Notes: generated by a model from the sequence alone, not told the origin. A DNA stretch of 64,000 nt from Prorocentrum cordatum (GCA_963575745.1 CAUYUJ010003061.1:1-64000); one strand, 5' to 3'. Positions 22,676-58,335 are shown, counted from the first letter of the stretch. A program made the numbers and translations.

Positions 22676-22959
22676 TGTGTGACGATGTTGTTGTTGCGGT
22701 TGTTGTTGATGGTGTTGTTGTTGTTGTCGTTGTTGTTGTTGTGGTTGTTGTTTTTGCTGTTGTTGTTGTAATTGTTGTTGTTGTTGTTGTTGTTATTGTT
22801 GTTGTTGTTGTCATGGTGATGGCGATTATGCTGCCAATGCTGGTGGCGATGGTGAGGAAGATGTTGATGAGGTGGAGGAGGGTGAGGGTGAAGGTGATGG
22901 TGATTGTGATGCCGATGATGAGGATGAGTCTGATAAAATGATGATGACGATGGTGATGG

Positions 22960-22998
<39 letters not shown>

Positions 22999-23111
22999 CG
23001 ATGACGATGGTGCTGAGAATGATGATGATGCTGATGATGATGATGATGATGAGGATGAGGATGAGGATGAGGATGAGGATGAGGATGATGATGATGATGA
23101 GGATGATGATG

Positions 23112-23160
<49 letters not shown>

Positions 23161-23390
23161 CCATGATGATGATGCTAATGGCGATCAATCTGACGATGCT
23201 GCTGATGAATATCGTGGTGATGTTGATGTTGATTATCATGATGCTGCTGATGATAATCATGGTGCTGATGGTGAGGAAGGTGGCAGGGATGATGATGGTT
23301 ATTACAGCAATGCTGCTGCTGAGGATGATGATGCTGTTGTTGATGATGGTGATGATGATGATGGCAGCGATGACGATGCTGAGGATGGAG
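22133..23390. repeat. GAT array with internal GGA and TTG runs
   Basis: GAT (GNT) array. A GGA run lies near 22343-22370, a long pure GAT run at about 22600-22673, a TTG-rich run of about 130 bp at 22683-22812, then GAT and GAG-GAT again to about 23390. Sharp switches from one triplet to another occur without spacer. Confidence 0.93.
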
Positions 23391-23455
23391 GGCGGATGGC
23401 GAGACGGTTTATCCGTCCGACGGGCGAAGATGGTGATGCTCATGTTTATGATGAT

Positions 23456-23660
23456 CGCGAGGAGGCGGCGGAGGAGGAGGAGGAGGCGGAGGAGGAGGCG
23501 GAGGAGGAGGAGGAGGCGGATGATGATGAGGAGGAGGAGGCGGAGGAGGAGGAGAAGGAGGAGGTGGAGGTGTAGGAGGAGGAGGAGGAGAAGGAGGAGG
23601 CAGAGGAGGAGGAGGCGGAGGAGGAGGAGGTGGAGGAGGAGGAGGAGGACGAGGGAGAGC
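23456..23660. repeat. (GGA)n array
   Basis: GGA/GGC array, slightly broken by GATGATGA near 23520. Confidence 0.92.
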
Positions 23661-23911
23661 CCCTTCATCTTACATTCTTTTTTTTGTGCGCCGCGTGGAC
23701 CTGTTCTTCCCTGTGCTCTCTTTCTCCTCGTGCCCGTCCTGGTCCTCATCCTCGTCGTTGTCCTCCTTCTCCTGCGTTCTCCTCGTTCCAGTCCTCGTCG
23801 TCGTCGCCGTCGTCGTCGTCATCGTCGTTGTTCTCGTCCTTCTCCCCCTATGCTCGTTTTCTCCCCTCGTCTCCCCCTTGTCATTCGTTCTCTTACCTTC
23901 TGTTGTTTCCA

Positions 23912-24120
23912 CAGGAACTATCCGATGTGTTCGGTCTCGGCAACAGTGCCGCGAAGATCGCATGGCGGCAGCGCGCACAGTCGCATGCTCATATGTTGTC
24001 CGAGATTGTGTCTAACGAGATGGTGCTCTGTGTTTACCATACCACTGGGCACGTTCATGCGCCCATCCGTGGTGCTGCTGCGCACGCGCGCGCTCTTGGC
24101 TGTCCGTCCCCTCTGTTGGT
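23912..24120 (+). other. Possible exon of unknown identity
   Basis: A pyrimidine-rich stretch ending TTTCCACAG at about 23911 resembles a splice acceptor. It is followed by about 200 bp that read open and are less repetitive than their surroundings (ELSDVFGLGNSAAKIAW...). I do not recognise the product and the frame soon runs into Ser/Pro low complexity. It could be a 5' exon of the gene downstream or nothing at all. Confidence 0.15.
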
Positions 24121-24289
24121 GAGCGCTATCCTCCCTGTCCTCGTCTTCTTCGTCCTCCCCCCCTCCTCATCCGCGCCCTCGTCCTCGTCCTCCTCTTCGT
24201 CGTCGTCCTCGTCGCCCCGCCCTTGCCCTCGCCCGTTGCGCGCGGCCGCAGGGGAGCGTCCTGGCCAGGGCCCGCCCTGCCTTCTTCAG

Positions 24290-24425
24290 GGCCTCCTCCT
24301 CCTGCTTGCTCCCCCTTCTCCTCCTGCTCCTCCGCCTCCTCCTCCGCCTCCTCCTCCTCCTCCTCCTCCTCCTCCTGCTCCTGCTCCTCCTGCTCCTCCG
24401 CCTCCTCCTCCTCCTTCCTCCTCGC
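24290..24425. repeat. (CTC)n array
   Basis: CTC/CCT array with CCG and CTG variants. Confidence 0.9.
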
Positions 24426-24554
24426 CGCCCCCCGGGCCGATGTCCTGGGCGGCGGCCCGGCGTGCGGCCGTGCGCGGCGCCAGCCGCCGCGCGCCGCCAT
24501 CGCCCAGCTGGGGCGGCCGCTGCCGCTGGCTCGCGGCCTCGCGGGGAGCCAACC

Positions 24555-24558
24555 GTCG

Positions 24559-24655
<97 letters not shown>

Positions 24656-24678
24656 TTTCGTCGTCGTCGTCGTCGCTT

Positions 24679-24748
<70 letters not shown>

Positions 24749-24912
24749 TTTCGTCGTCGTCGTCGCTTTCGTCGTCGTCGTCGTCGCTTTCGTCGTCGTC
24801 GTCGCTTTCGTCGTCTTCGTCTTCGTCGTCGCTTTCGTCGCTTTCGTCGCTTTCGTCGTCGTCGTCGTCGTCGTCGTCGCTTTCGTCGTCGTCGCTTTCG
24901 TCGTCGCCGTCG
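24555..24912. repeat. (TCG)n array with TTT interruptions
   Basis: TCG array of about 358 bp. In its second half the variant CGCTTTCGT recurs many times at multiples of 3 bp, so the variant unit itself has been amplified. Confidence 0.95.
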
Positions 24913-24969
24913 TCGGCGGCTTGGAGCTGGGGCCCCGAGGAATGGGGCCCTCAGGGGCAAGGTTCGGGG

Positions 24970-25090
24970 GGGCGGAGGAGGGGGAAAAGGAGGAGGAGGG
25001 GGAAGAGGAGGAGGAGGAGGAGGAGGATGAGGAGGAGGAGGAGGAGGAGGAGGAGGAGGCGAAGGAGGAGGAGGAGGAGGAGGCCAGGCC
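24970..25090. repeat. (GGA)n array
   Basis: GGA array with short G-run and GAT variants. Confidence 0.9.
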
Positions 25091-25639
25091 AGGCTCAGGG
25101 AAGAGGCAACCTTTTGCGAGGTTCTCCGAGGCCGTCGGGGGCTTCCGGGCCTCGGGGTGGTTGGTCCTCCGCCTCGCCTCGCCGAGGAGTTTCCCCACGG
25201 GGTGCAAGACTCGTCCTGAGCGGCCGCCAGGGACCCGAGTTGTGACCCGAGAGCTGGGCGACGGGGATCAGGGGGGGATAGGCTCAAACAAGTTTTACCG
25301 TGAAGGCCTGTGCTCGTAAGAGCCGGTCGGCCTCACACTCTGAGGCGAGCCTCTCGATCCGCAGAGGGCGTTCGGAGCACGTGCGCTCGAGCCTTGCCGA
25401 CCGGGCTGTGAGAAACCTGCCGAGGAAAAGCGCAGCTGTCAGACGTCCGATCCGTCACCTCAGACTTCGCTCATCGGGGGGATGCATCGACCCCCAGTCG
25501 CCCACTGGTCGCCGATGGAGGGCCCAGCAGCCCGCCCCGTCCCTGAGCGTGCGGTCTCGCCATCGGGGCGGGGGCCCATCGCCGAGCTATCGGCGACGCA
25601 TCGTCGATTCCAGGTCGATCCCCCTCCCCCCCTCAGGCT
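25091..25639. other. GC-rich spacer, no gene recognised
   Basis: No repeat family or protein recognised. It lies upstream of the first BCKDHB exon I can identify, so the missing transit-peptide exon could be in this general area. Confidence 0.4.
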
Positions 25640-25806
25640 CACGTCGGGCGTGTCCCTCTACAGGAGGAGTACCTATTCAAAAAGAGTCAAGCAATCGTCT
25701 GGGGACGATTCTTTTGACTACGTCTGACCATTCGGGAGTATTTTTTTGTGGATTTTGGATGTTTCGTCCTAGAAGCGCCCTGTGGGGGGGCAGGCTCGAC
25801 CGAACC
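25640..25806 (+). mobile_element. Family A introner-like element, copy A6
   Basis: Starts CACGTCGGGCGTGTCCCTCT with GGAGGAGTACCTATTCAAAA and ends GGGGGGGCAGGCTCGACC. More diverged right end than other copies. No convincing direct repeat flanks it. Confidence 0.7.
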
Positions 25807-26610
25807 TTAAGCCAGTCCCCCCCCTCCTATCGTCCCCCATCAGCCACTCCTTCTCAGGGCCCTACGGGCGGGGCCCTGAAGAAGGAACCCTTTTCGTTGG
25901 GGAGGGGCTCCGTGTTCCTCAAGTGCTTTACAGCTTGCCTCAGGTTTTCCTTATGCTTTCGATCGGAGATCGAAGGTTCACTTATGGAAAAACGGGGCCT
26001 CGTTCCTTATTTAGGGTTCCTTAGGTCAACGCCCCGACTGTATCCTTCAGGGCCCCATCTCGGAGTGCCGACGGCGGCGGCGGCGGCGGCGGCCCACGCC
26101 ACGGGGGCCGGGCGCCAACCGGGGGAGGGTCGTCGCAGAGCTCGGCGGCCCTCCCTGGCCTTGCTCGCCCTCGCGCGAGGCCTCCGGGAGGCCTCGCGTC
26201 TCCCTGGCCGGGTCCGCCTCGAGGAGCCGGCCAGGGGGGGCCCCAGATCCGCAGGCATAGAGTCGACACCAACACCAGGATCGGCGGTGTGCCTCCACCG
26301 AGGGAAGACGATGCCGATCTCGGTGCTGGTGGTAATATTCTGGCTTCCAGGGTGGCCGAAGCATTGCCACGGGCACCGAAATCTAGGATCGTCTTCCCCA
26401 TGTGGAGGCAACCCCCCGCGCTGGTGCTGGTGCCAATTTCCAGGCCTCCAGCAGACGTGGCCCCAGAGGGGGCCAGGCTCGAGCGGAGGCGGGCCGGGTG
26501 CGGGGGCGGCTGCCGTGGCCTCAGCTGGCCCTCCTTGGAGCGCACTAGGGGCAGGCCCCTCCCCTCGGAGTGCCCCCCCCCCCCCGCATTCTGTAAACGA
26601 ATGGTCCTTC
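25807..26610. other. GC-rich spacer, no gene recognised
   Basis: Contains a GGC run near 26070-26093 and a loose internal inverted pair around 26290-26420 (CCGAGGGAAGACGATG and its near complement CATCTTCCCC-type sequence). No protein recognised. Confidence 0.4.
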
Positions 26611-26720
26611 ATCCGTATGACGGCTAGAAGTTGTTTGTCAAACGGACGTGCGCGGCGCTCAGACGAGGGCCGCATTAAAAAACAACCATCGGCCCTGCAT
26701 CCCTGCAACAGTTGGTGTTT
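26611..26720 (+). repeat. Solitary copy of the 5.4-kb minisatellite unit
   Basis: Shares CGCGGCGCTCAGACGAGGGC, GCCCTGCATCC and GCAACAGTTG in order with the units at 5441-5845. Confidence 0.65.
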
Positions 26721-27049
26721 TTTGTTTTTCTATTTGTTGATTTCAGGGTCGTACATAGTAAGGAAGTCTGAAGCGCACCGCCTGCCCTGGCCTGCTGGCA
26801 CGTCTGGTGGTGCGACAGGGGAAGGTAGCCAGCTGCCTGCGGCAAGTCCCACCGTCGTGCCAGCCTAGCATTCTGGGTGGCGGCTCTTGGGGGGTGGGCA
26901 CGGGAGGCCGTCGCATGTGTGACGATTCGTGCCCCGAGGCTTGGGAGAACTGCGAGAAACACACTGCACTTTCTTCCGTGCAGTGTGGGGGGGATCTCTT
27001 CTCGTCTTCGGCGTCTCCATTCCGTTCGTCCTTTCCTGTGCTCCTGTGG

Positions 27050-27540
27050 TAGAGTCTTGGGGTCTGGGGCCATTTTGGGCCGTCGTGCAGCTCTCTTGGG
27101 CCGTCTTGGGGCGCTCTTGGCCGCCTGGGGGACCCCTTGCGCCCGTCGTATGGCTGCCAAAGGGCCGTGCGGGCCGTCGAGAGGTCCTCTAAGGCGGTCT
27201 TGGGTCCATCCGGGGGCCTTCTTGAGCCAGCTTGGGGCTCTCTCGGGGCCGTCCCGGACTGTCGAGGGGTCCTTTCGGGATGCCTCGCGGCCGTCTTGCA
27301 GAGCCATTTGGCCATTTCGCTGCCCTCTTGGGCCGTCCGGGGGGCATCTCGGGGGCCTCTGGGGCCGTGGAGGAAGTCCGAGAAGGTGAAGCCGCTGAGA
27401 TCCCTGAGCACCCTGAGGAACATGCGTGGTCTCGGCCTATTCGGGTCCTGCGGGGGGTCTTCTGGTCGCCCTCTTGGGGCGTCTTGGGGGGCCTCTGAGG
27501 CCGTCTTGAGGCTATCTTCGGCTGTCTTGGGGCTGTCTTG
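27050..27540. repeat. Degenerate TTGGGGCC-type repeat
   Basis: Repeated GTCTTGGGGC/CTTGGGCCGTC motifs at irregular spacing. Read on the minus strand it gives Pro/Arg-rich frames that are by-products. Confidence 0.7.
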
Positions 27541-27865
27541 TGCCAGGAGGGGAAAAGACACACAGACACAGTGAATCGTCGATTCCCCAGACAATATGGG
27601 AACTACGGGAAGAGACGAAAATCCACAACATATGAACACATGTTGGGAATCCTGGGACTTGTGTCTATTTGTTTGTGTGTCCCTGGGCCCCCGCTCACAG
27701 TGCCTCTTGGAGGCGTCCTGGGCAGCCTTGGCAGTCTTGGTGGCCCGACGCGGTCGCCCTGGAAGCTCGGGGGGCGCAGGGCCACAGGTCTTTTTTTAGG
27801 GGATCTCGTGGCCTCGGGAGCGAGCATCCATCGCTTCTGCTGGGGATCGTGGCCTCGGTTGGGGA

Positions 27866-28187
27866 GGAGGAGGAGTCGGAGGAGGAGGAGGAGGAGGAGG
27901 AGGAGGAGGACGAGGAGGACGAGGAGGATGAGGCGGCGGAGGATGAGGCGGAGGACGAGGAGGACGAGGAGGAGGAGGATGAGGAGGAGGAGGACGAGGA
28001 GGAGGAGGAGGAGAGGAGGATGAGGAGAGGAGGAGCGAGGAGAGGAGGAGGAGAGGAGGGAGGAGAGGAGGAGGAGGAGGAGGAGGAGGAGGAGGAGGAG
28101 GAGGAGGAGGAGGAGGGAGGAGGAGGAGGAGAGAGGGAGGAGGAGGAGGAGGAGGAGGAGGAGGAGGGAGGAGGAGGAGGAGGAGGA
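27866..28187. repeat. (GGA)n array
   Basis: GGA array with GAC, GAT and GGC variants, upstream of BCKDHB exon 1. Confidence 0.92.
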
Positions 28188-28340
28188 TGAGAAGGATGGT
28201 GAATGCGTGCAGGTGGATGCGGGTAGAGCTCCTCAGAAGATTGCGGGGCCCTGCCAGGCAGCACTTCGCATTTTTGCCATGCCTCAGCGTGCCAGGGTGC
28301 ACGCACGGTGGCGGATATATCAAGAAGAGGGATGAGGAGG

Positions 28341-28510
28341 CGGGAGAGGGGAAAGGATGAGGAGGAGGAGGAGGGGGAGGAGGAGGAGGAGGAGGAGGAG
28401 GAGGAGGAGGAGAGGGAGGAGGAGGAGGAGGAGGAGGAGGTGGCGGAGGAGGAATAGGAGGAGAATGAGGATGAGGGGGAGGAGGAGGAGGAGACGGAGG
28501 AGGAGGAAAA
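28341..28510. repeat. (GGA)n array just upstream of the first identified exon
   Basis: GGA array ending about 30 bp before the inferred acceptor of the first identified BCKDHB exon. It probably lies in an intron. Confidence 0.9.
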
Positions 28511-28540
28511 CGATGGCGACGTCGACGACTCGGCCTCCAG

Positions 28541-52102
<23,562 letters not shown>

Positions 52103-52589
52103 GCCACCCCGCGCCCGTCTTGAGACGCCGACTGTCCACCCACCTGGCATCGCTCGGACGTGTGCATGTTTCCCATCGGGGACCATCGAGGAGCATCCTG
52201 GACCATCGAGCAAAAGAACACGCATTCGGTAGCAAATCACGTGAGCCTGGTATACCTCTTAATTACGTCTTCAGCGTCGGTTAGCGTTTGGGAGTCGGTG
52301 AGGCAGCGCCGATTTTGCGTCGGTCAGCGGCGATTGGCGTCGATTTAGCGTCGACTGGCGTCGATTCATCGTCTACTGGCGTCGACTCGCAAGAGCCGAC
52401 AAGATGGCATGGGAGGCGCCCGCGAGTTGCCACCGAAATCGAGGAGCACCCTGGACCCTCGAGCAAACGAACACCCACGAGACCCAACACGTGCACGGGA
52501 GACGGGCGATGCCGGGCGACGGCCCTGGGCCCGGGCCAGAGCCCTGGGCCCAGGGCTGGCGCGCGGGCGTCCCTGGCCGGGCCTGCAGG
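52103..52589. repeat. 3' flank with degenerate short repeats
   Basis: A GGCGTCGATT-type repeat lies at about 52330-52395. A pair (ATCGAGGAGCATCCTGGACC near 52186, ATCGAGGAGCACCCTGGACC near 52438) is separated by about 252 bp. No poly(A) signal recognised. Confidence 0.6.
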
Positions 52590-53150
52590 CCGTGCAGTCG
52601 GACCGAGGTAGACATGATCGAGGTCGCTTCGGGGGGGGGGGCCCTGGTTTGCCCCGCTGTGGTTGGGCGTCCTTGTGCGTCCTGGGGGGGCATCCTTGGA
52701 TGTTCTGTCTGTTTTGGCCGACGGGGGGTCTCACGCTCTGGAGGGAGGTTCTTCTGGCCCAGATCCGACCGTACAGCCGGACCGAGGTATGAGATCGAGG
52801 TCGATTCGGGGAGGGTGCCCTGATGATGTTCGTGTTTGTCGGGCGTTCTTGTGCATCCTGGGGAGGGTGCCCTTGGATGTTCGGACGGGGCTAGGTCGGG
52901 GACAAATCCGTTCCGGAGCGTTCCGGAACGCTCCCAGAGCGTTCAGGAACGCAGAAGGTCGCGGCGCCTGAGACATCCTCCAGAGCCGCCAGATCTCAGA
53001 GATTCTTGATTCAAACCTCACACGATTTTACCTAATCCTCGTCCTGGCTTCGTCTTAGGAGGGCACCCTTGGATGTTCTGTTTGTCTTGGCTGGCAGAGT
53101 GTCTCGTGTTCTTGGAGGGTGTTCTTCTGGCCTAGGTCCGACGGTACCCT
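52590..53150 (+). repeat. Degenerate tandem repeat, about three copies
   Basis: GGACCGAGGTA, TGATCGAGGTCG, then CTTGGATGTTC recur; CTTGGATGTTCTGTCTG near 52695 matches CTTGGATGTTCTGTTTG near 53070. A compact palindromic cluster of GCGTTCCGGAACGC-like units lies near 52905-52955. Confidence 0.7.
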
Positions 53151-53660
53151 TCGGTCGTTGGAAGTCTGACTTTTCGGCTTCCCAGAGCCCAATCTACTTT
53201 CGGCGCCGTCCTACTTCAAGCGTCGAACGCTCCTCCCTCTTCCCTCCTCTTCACGGAAGAGGGTGGAGATCCAGCCTCAGCGCCTTCCTACTTCATGTGT
53301 TTCTGCCCACCTCTTCCGACCGACGGGTACCTACCAGGCCAGGGCCAGGGCGGGCTGATGGCCGGCGTCCTTCCAGCCGAGTTGCTATCACCCGCGTGCT
53401 TCGACTAGACATAAGAGTGACCCTTCGCCGGAGTGGAGTGACCTCTGGTGCGGGCACAGATGGGTTCCTGGATTGCTGTACAAGCGAAAAGGTTGCAGCG
53501 ACTTGCGCGCTTGTGTGTTGCCCTCCCCCCCCCCCGACGCCCCCAAAAAGCCACGCGCCAAAGGTCACTCTTCCCAGGGTCAGAAGGCGACCCCCCCCCC
53601 CAGCCCCGACGCCACTTCCCGAGCCTGCGATCCATCGAAGAAGGACGAACCAAATAAACA
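53151..53660. other. Spacer, no gene recognised
   Basis: No repeat family or protein recognised. Confidence 0.4.
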
Positions 53661-53664
53661 CAAA

Positions 53665-53805
53665 CTTTTGGCGCTCCGCGCGGATTTCTTGGATCCGCGC
53701 CTGGGCCCCCTGGCGGCGCCTCCTGCGCCGCCCCATGGCGCGTTCCGCGGGCCAGGGAGGGGGGTCCAGCGCGAATCTAAGAAATCCGCGCGGAGCGCCA
53801 AAAGT
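53665..53805. mobile_element. Family C hairpin element, copy C2
   Basis: The best-preserved family C copy. The left arm starts CTTTTGGCGCTCCGCGCGGA; the right arm ends TCCGCGCGGAGCGCCAAAAG. Arms match for about 50 bp with few mismatches and would fold into one long hairpin. Non-coding. Confidence 0.88.
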
Positions 53806-53996
53806 GAATGTTTACGTTCTTGCTTCCAATTCAGGGGGTCGGGACTGCGGGCGGGGGTGGGTTTTCTCCATGTCTCTGGGCCCCGAAAAACCACCCCCGT
53901 CCCCAGTCCCGGCTCCCCTGGATCGCGGCTTCGGGGATGGGGCCGGGATTGGGGGTGGGGGGGTGGGTTGTCGCCTTCCTGCAGGGTCACTCGGGA

Positions 53997-54109
53997 AAAA
54001 ACACACACACACAAAAACACACACTGTGGGAAAAGAACACACTGTGGGACAAAAGCGCACTGTGTGTTTTTTTTTTCCCACTGTGTGTTTTTTTTTTCCC
54101 CACGGTGTG

Positions 54110-54146
<37 letters not shown>

Positions 54147-54176
54147 TTCCCACTGTGTGTGCTTTTTCCCGTTGCC
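53997..54176. repeat. AC/GT-rich hairpin region
   Basis: AC-rich left half (ACACACACACACAAAAACAC, CACACTGTGGGAAAAG) mirrored by a GT-rich right half (TTTTTTCCCACTGTGTGT, GTGTGTGTGT). Short CACTGTGGGA units recur in both orientations. Confidence 0.85.
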
Positions 54177-54360
54177 TCGCCCGTGCGGTCCGAGCCGCAC
54201 GCCCTTCGGCGGGGCCCCCCGCGGCTGTACAGTTGTCTTTTTCCTCCGCGCCCGGCCTCCCGAGCAGGGGGGAGGCCCTCGGCCCGCCGGCCCGTCCGAC
54301 CCCCCTCCCACCCTCTCCCCTCTCGGGGGCGGTGGTGGTGGTAGTGGTGGTGGTCATGAG

Positions 54361-54568
54361 GAGTAGGATGAATATGATGCTGATGCTGAGGATGAGGATG
54401 ATGAGGATGATGACGATGAGGATGCTGATGCTGAGGATGATGACGATGACGATGCTGATGCTGAGGATGACGATGATGATGATGGTGATGACAATGATGA
54501 TGATGGTGATGACAATGATGATGATGATGGTGATGATGATGATGATGATGATGATGCTGAATCTGATC

Positions 54569-54601
<33 letters not shown>

Positions 54602-54762
54602 GTGATGACAATGATGATTATGGTGACGGTGATGATGACGATGGTGATGATAATGATGTTGCTGCTGCTGATGCAGCTGATGATGCTGATGCTGATGCTG
54701 AGGATGATGACGATGATGATGATGCTGAGGATGACGATGATGCTGATGCTGAGGATGATGCT

Positions 54763-54793
<31 letters not shown>

Positions 54794-54932
54794 ATGATAT
54801 GATGATGATGATGCTGATGCTGATGCTGAGGATGCTGATGATGATGATGACGATGATGATGATGATGATGATGGTGATGCTGATGCTGAGGACGATGATG
54901 ATGATGATGCTGATGGTGATGATGATGACGAC

Positions 54933-54964
<32 letters not shown>

Positions 54965-54965
54965 C

Positions 54966-55035
<70 letters not shown>

Positions 55036-55120
55036 GTGATGGTCTTCATGATGATGGTGGTGGTGGTGATGAGGAAGAAGACCAGGAGGAGGAGGAGGAG
55101 GAGGAGGAGGAGGAGGAGGG
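54361..55120. repeat. GAT array then short GGA array
   Basis: GAT (GNT, GAG) array to about 55065 with long pure GAT runs after 54940, then GGA to about 55120. Confidence 0.94.
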
Positions 55121-55289
55121 GTTGGAAGAGCTGGCGGCCGTGGCGAGGGCCTTCCTTGGCCGCCGGCGCGCGCGCGGCGGCGAGACTGGACTTTTGACGC
55201 CGCCGGCGTAGCGCTGCCCTGTGAGGGGCGGGGCGCGGGTCCCGCCCTCGGCTTCAGACCAGGAGCGGCGAGGAGGGACAACGCCTTCG
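55121..55289. other. GC-rich spacer
   Basis: No feature recognised. Confidence 0.4.
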
Positions 55290-55385
55290 TTTGCCTCCTG
55301 CTCCTCCTCCCTCCTCCTCCCTCCTGCCTTATCCCTTCTCTTCTCCTTCCCCTCCTCCTCCTCCTCCTCCTCCTCCTCCCTTTTT
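55290..55385. repeat. (CTC)n-rich stretch
   Basis: CTC/CCT units with TTC variants. Confidence 0.88.
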
Positions 55386-56020
55386 TCCCCTTCCCCCCAT
55401 TCTCGTGCAGAAGTTCCGACCGTTTCCCAGTGAGATGCCCGGGGACCCCAATTTCGCCACACACGCCCACTAGACGGTCGGGGCAAATCACCAGGGCCCG
55501 CGCATTTGCTAGGATACGAAAGCTCGGATTTTTGTATCTTCCGAGTCTGGGGCAGACGCTCTTCTCGCCGATGGTGCGAGAGAGCAGACGGAGACCACCT
55601 CCGCTGGAACGCACACTCAACCCTGGCACGGAGCTGGCGGAATCCGTGACAACCCCTTCTCCCCACTGCCCCTGCCTGCTGTTGGGCACCTCGCTCGTCC
55701 TTCTCTGTTCCCTTCCCTTTGCCAAATCAACGATCCATATTGTCATGATATTCCAGCATGTGGTGCGATTTATTTACTTCAGGCTGTCGTCGAGGATACA
55801 TAGTTTCACATCAAGGAAAGACGACCAGAACAGCAACCGGTGACACATATTTTCTGGACATCGCGGGGCACCACGTTGCTTGACGGCAATCATGCAGCTG
55901 TGTTTCGGCCTGCCCGATCCCTTTTCATCGGCTACCTGAGGGTGACCGCACGAGGCGCAGACGGAGTGGACAAACCCTACCCCCCACACGACCCTGAGGA
56001 TTCCGAGGGACGTCGTCTGT
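55386..56020. other. Spacer, no gene recognised
   Basis: Mixed composition; open frames match nothing I know. Confidence 0.45.
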
Positions 56021-56092
56021 GAGCTCCGATGATGACGAGGACGATGACGAGGATGATGAGGATGACAATGATGGTGGTGGTGGTGGTGGCGA

Positions 56093-56133
<41 letters not shown>

Positions 56134-57019
56134 ATGATGGTCATGATGATGTTTATGATGCTGCTGATGCTGGTTATGGTGATTGTGTGATTGTGATGAT
56201 CATGATGATGATGGTGGTGGTCGTGATGATGATGAGCAGGATGATCAGGATGATGGTTCTGATGATGTTGATGATACTGCTGTTGATGATGTTGATGATG
56301 TTGCTGCTGCTTCTGCCAATGATGATGATGCTGCTGCTGACGATGATGGTGATGATGATGATGCTGATACTGCTGCTGCTGATGATGCTCATTGTGATGC
56401 TGATTATCATGATGATGCTGAGTATGATAATGATGATGCTGCTGCTGATGATGCTGCTGCTGATGATGATGGTGATGATGCTGCTGCTGATGATGCTGAT
56501 GTTGATGTTGATCATGCTGATGACGACGATGACGATGATGCTGCTGCTTCTGGTGATGACGATGCTTATTTCTGCTGATGATGATGCTGCTACTGCGGCT
56601 GATGATTATGATGATGGTGATGATGCTTCTGATTATGCTGATGCTGCTGATGCTGATACTGATGTTGCTGATGAGGACGATGATGATAATGATGATGATG
56701 CTGATGCTGTTGCTGATTATGCTGATGCTGATGATGATGGTGATGCTGCTGATGATGCTGTTGATGATGCTGATGTTGATGTTGATCATGCTGATGACGA
56801 TGATGACGATGATGCTGCTGCTTCTGGTGATGATGCTTATTGCTGCTGATGAGGATGCTGCTACTGCGGCTGCTGATTATGATGATGGTGATGATGCTGC
56901 TGATTATGATGATGGTGCTGATGCTGATGCTGATGCTGCTGCTGATGAGGATGAGGATGAGGATGAGGATGAGGATGAGGATGAGGATGAGGATGAGGAT
57001 GAGGATGAGGATGAGGATG

Positions 57020-57101
<82 letters not shown>

Positions 57102-57150
57102 GTATGATGATGATGGTGATGGTGATGATGATAACGATGATGATCAGGGT
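56021..57150. repeat. GAT (GNT) array, about 1.1 kb
   Basis: Degenerate array with a duplicated segment: TGTTGATGTTGATCATGCTG near 56500 and 56777, each with similar flanks. A regular GAGGAT hexamer run follows (about 56945-57020), then a pure GAT run. Confidence 0.94.
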
Positions 57151-57311
57151 CGTGGTGGTGATGACGTGGAGGAGGATCAGATCGCCGCCATGGCACGGCA
57201 CAGAACATGAGCAGGATTACGAGTTGTTTAATCTGTCACCGCCAGCGGACCTGTGGGCCCCGCGGCGCCGGCGGCACCGATGTCCTTCTCCACTCTCTCT
57301 TCGTCGCCCCC

Positions 57312-57412
57312 CCCTCCTCCTCCTCCTCCTCCTCCTCCTCCTCCTCCTCCTCCTCCTCCTCCTCCTCCTCCTCCTCCTCCTCCTCCTCCTCCTCCTCCTC
57401 CTCCTCCTCCTC
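57312..57412. repeat. Pure (CTC)n array
   Basis: Nearly uninterrupted CTC for about 100 bp. Confidence 0.96.
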
Positions 57413-57597
57413 GCGCGCTCCGCGGTCCGCCCCCCGCGGCAGCCAGCCGCCTCGCCCCGCCGGCGCCGAAGCGCGACGCAGCGCGTCGTGGCGGCGGCGC
57501 CGTGGCCGTGCCCCATGGCCTCGGAGGCGCGCCCGGCTCGCCCGGGGTCTGCCGTGGGGCATCACGCGGGGGCGCGCTGCGGTGGGGGCTCTGAGCG

Positions 57598-57756
57598 TAA
57601 GTCGGGCCTGTCCCTCTACGGGGGGGGCATGCAAGAATAGTCAAGAATAGGCTGGGGACGATGTTTTGTGTATTTGTTTGACTATTTATGATTTTTTTTT
57701 GTTTTTTTAGAATCTCTCGCCCAAAGTCCGCCTGTAGGGGGACATGCCCGACCTAA
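57598..57756 (+). mobile_element. Family A introner-like element, copy A8
   Basis: TAAGTCGGGCCTGTCCCTCT to GGGGGACATGCCCGACCTAA; interior AAGAATAGTCAAGAATAG and TTTGACTATTT. No clear flanking direct repeat. Confidence 0.83.
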
Positions 57757-58335
57757 AAGTAATCTGGCCAGAGGGGTCGGACCCTGACGGATTCCTTATC
57801 CCGAGCATTTTCTTGGGGTGGAGGGCAAAGGGTAAAATCTGAAATGCCGTTTCGATTGATTTTCGAGGCTTGGATCGCAAAAGGTGAATCACAAGACGGA
57901 CTGATTTTCGAGGTGCAAACGCCCATATGGATTTCACCCTGAGCCCTCCGCCCTCAGGAAATGCTCAGTTATCTGATGGGGGCGGCGGTGGTGTCCACGG
58001 CCAAGCCTCAGATTGGCGAGCCACCAGCTTTCAGACCTTGGTTTTCTGATCCAGTGGTTCCTGATCCAATGCCCTCACCGTGCCGGCGCCGCAGCCCCCC
58101 CCTCAGGGGTTGCCAGGGGTCCTTGTCCCCGATGCCCATTGTGTCATAGCATCTCAGCCCCACCAGTCCACCCTTCTAGGTGGGCATCGGTGCCGCGACT
58201 CCCGAAGGAGTAGTCATACATCAGGAGCGAATCAAACACATATACACAATGCATCGTCGGCCCCCCAGGGAAAAACATGGGAAGAGATGGGAAGTGGAGG
58301 GGAAGACGACACGCCTGAAAGTATGGACCGAATAC
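57757..58335. other. Spacer, no gene recognised
   Basis: No repeat family or protein recognised. Confidence 0.4.

Noticed and set aside
24167-25319. Open frames of 330-466 codons on both strands
   Set aside because: They read the TCG, CTC and GGA arrays. Frames are open on both strands, as expected for triplet repeats.
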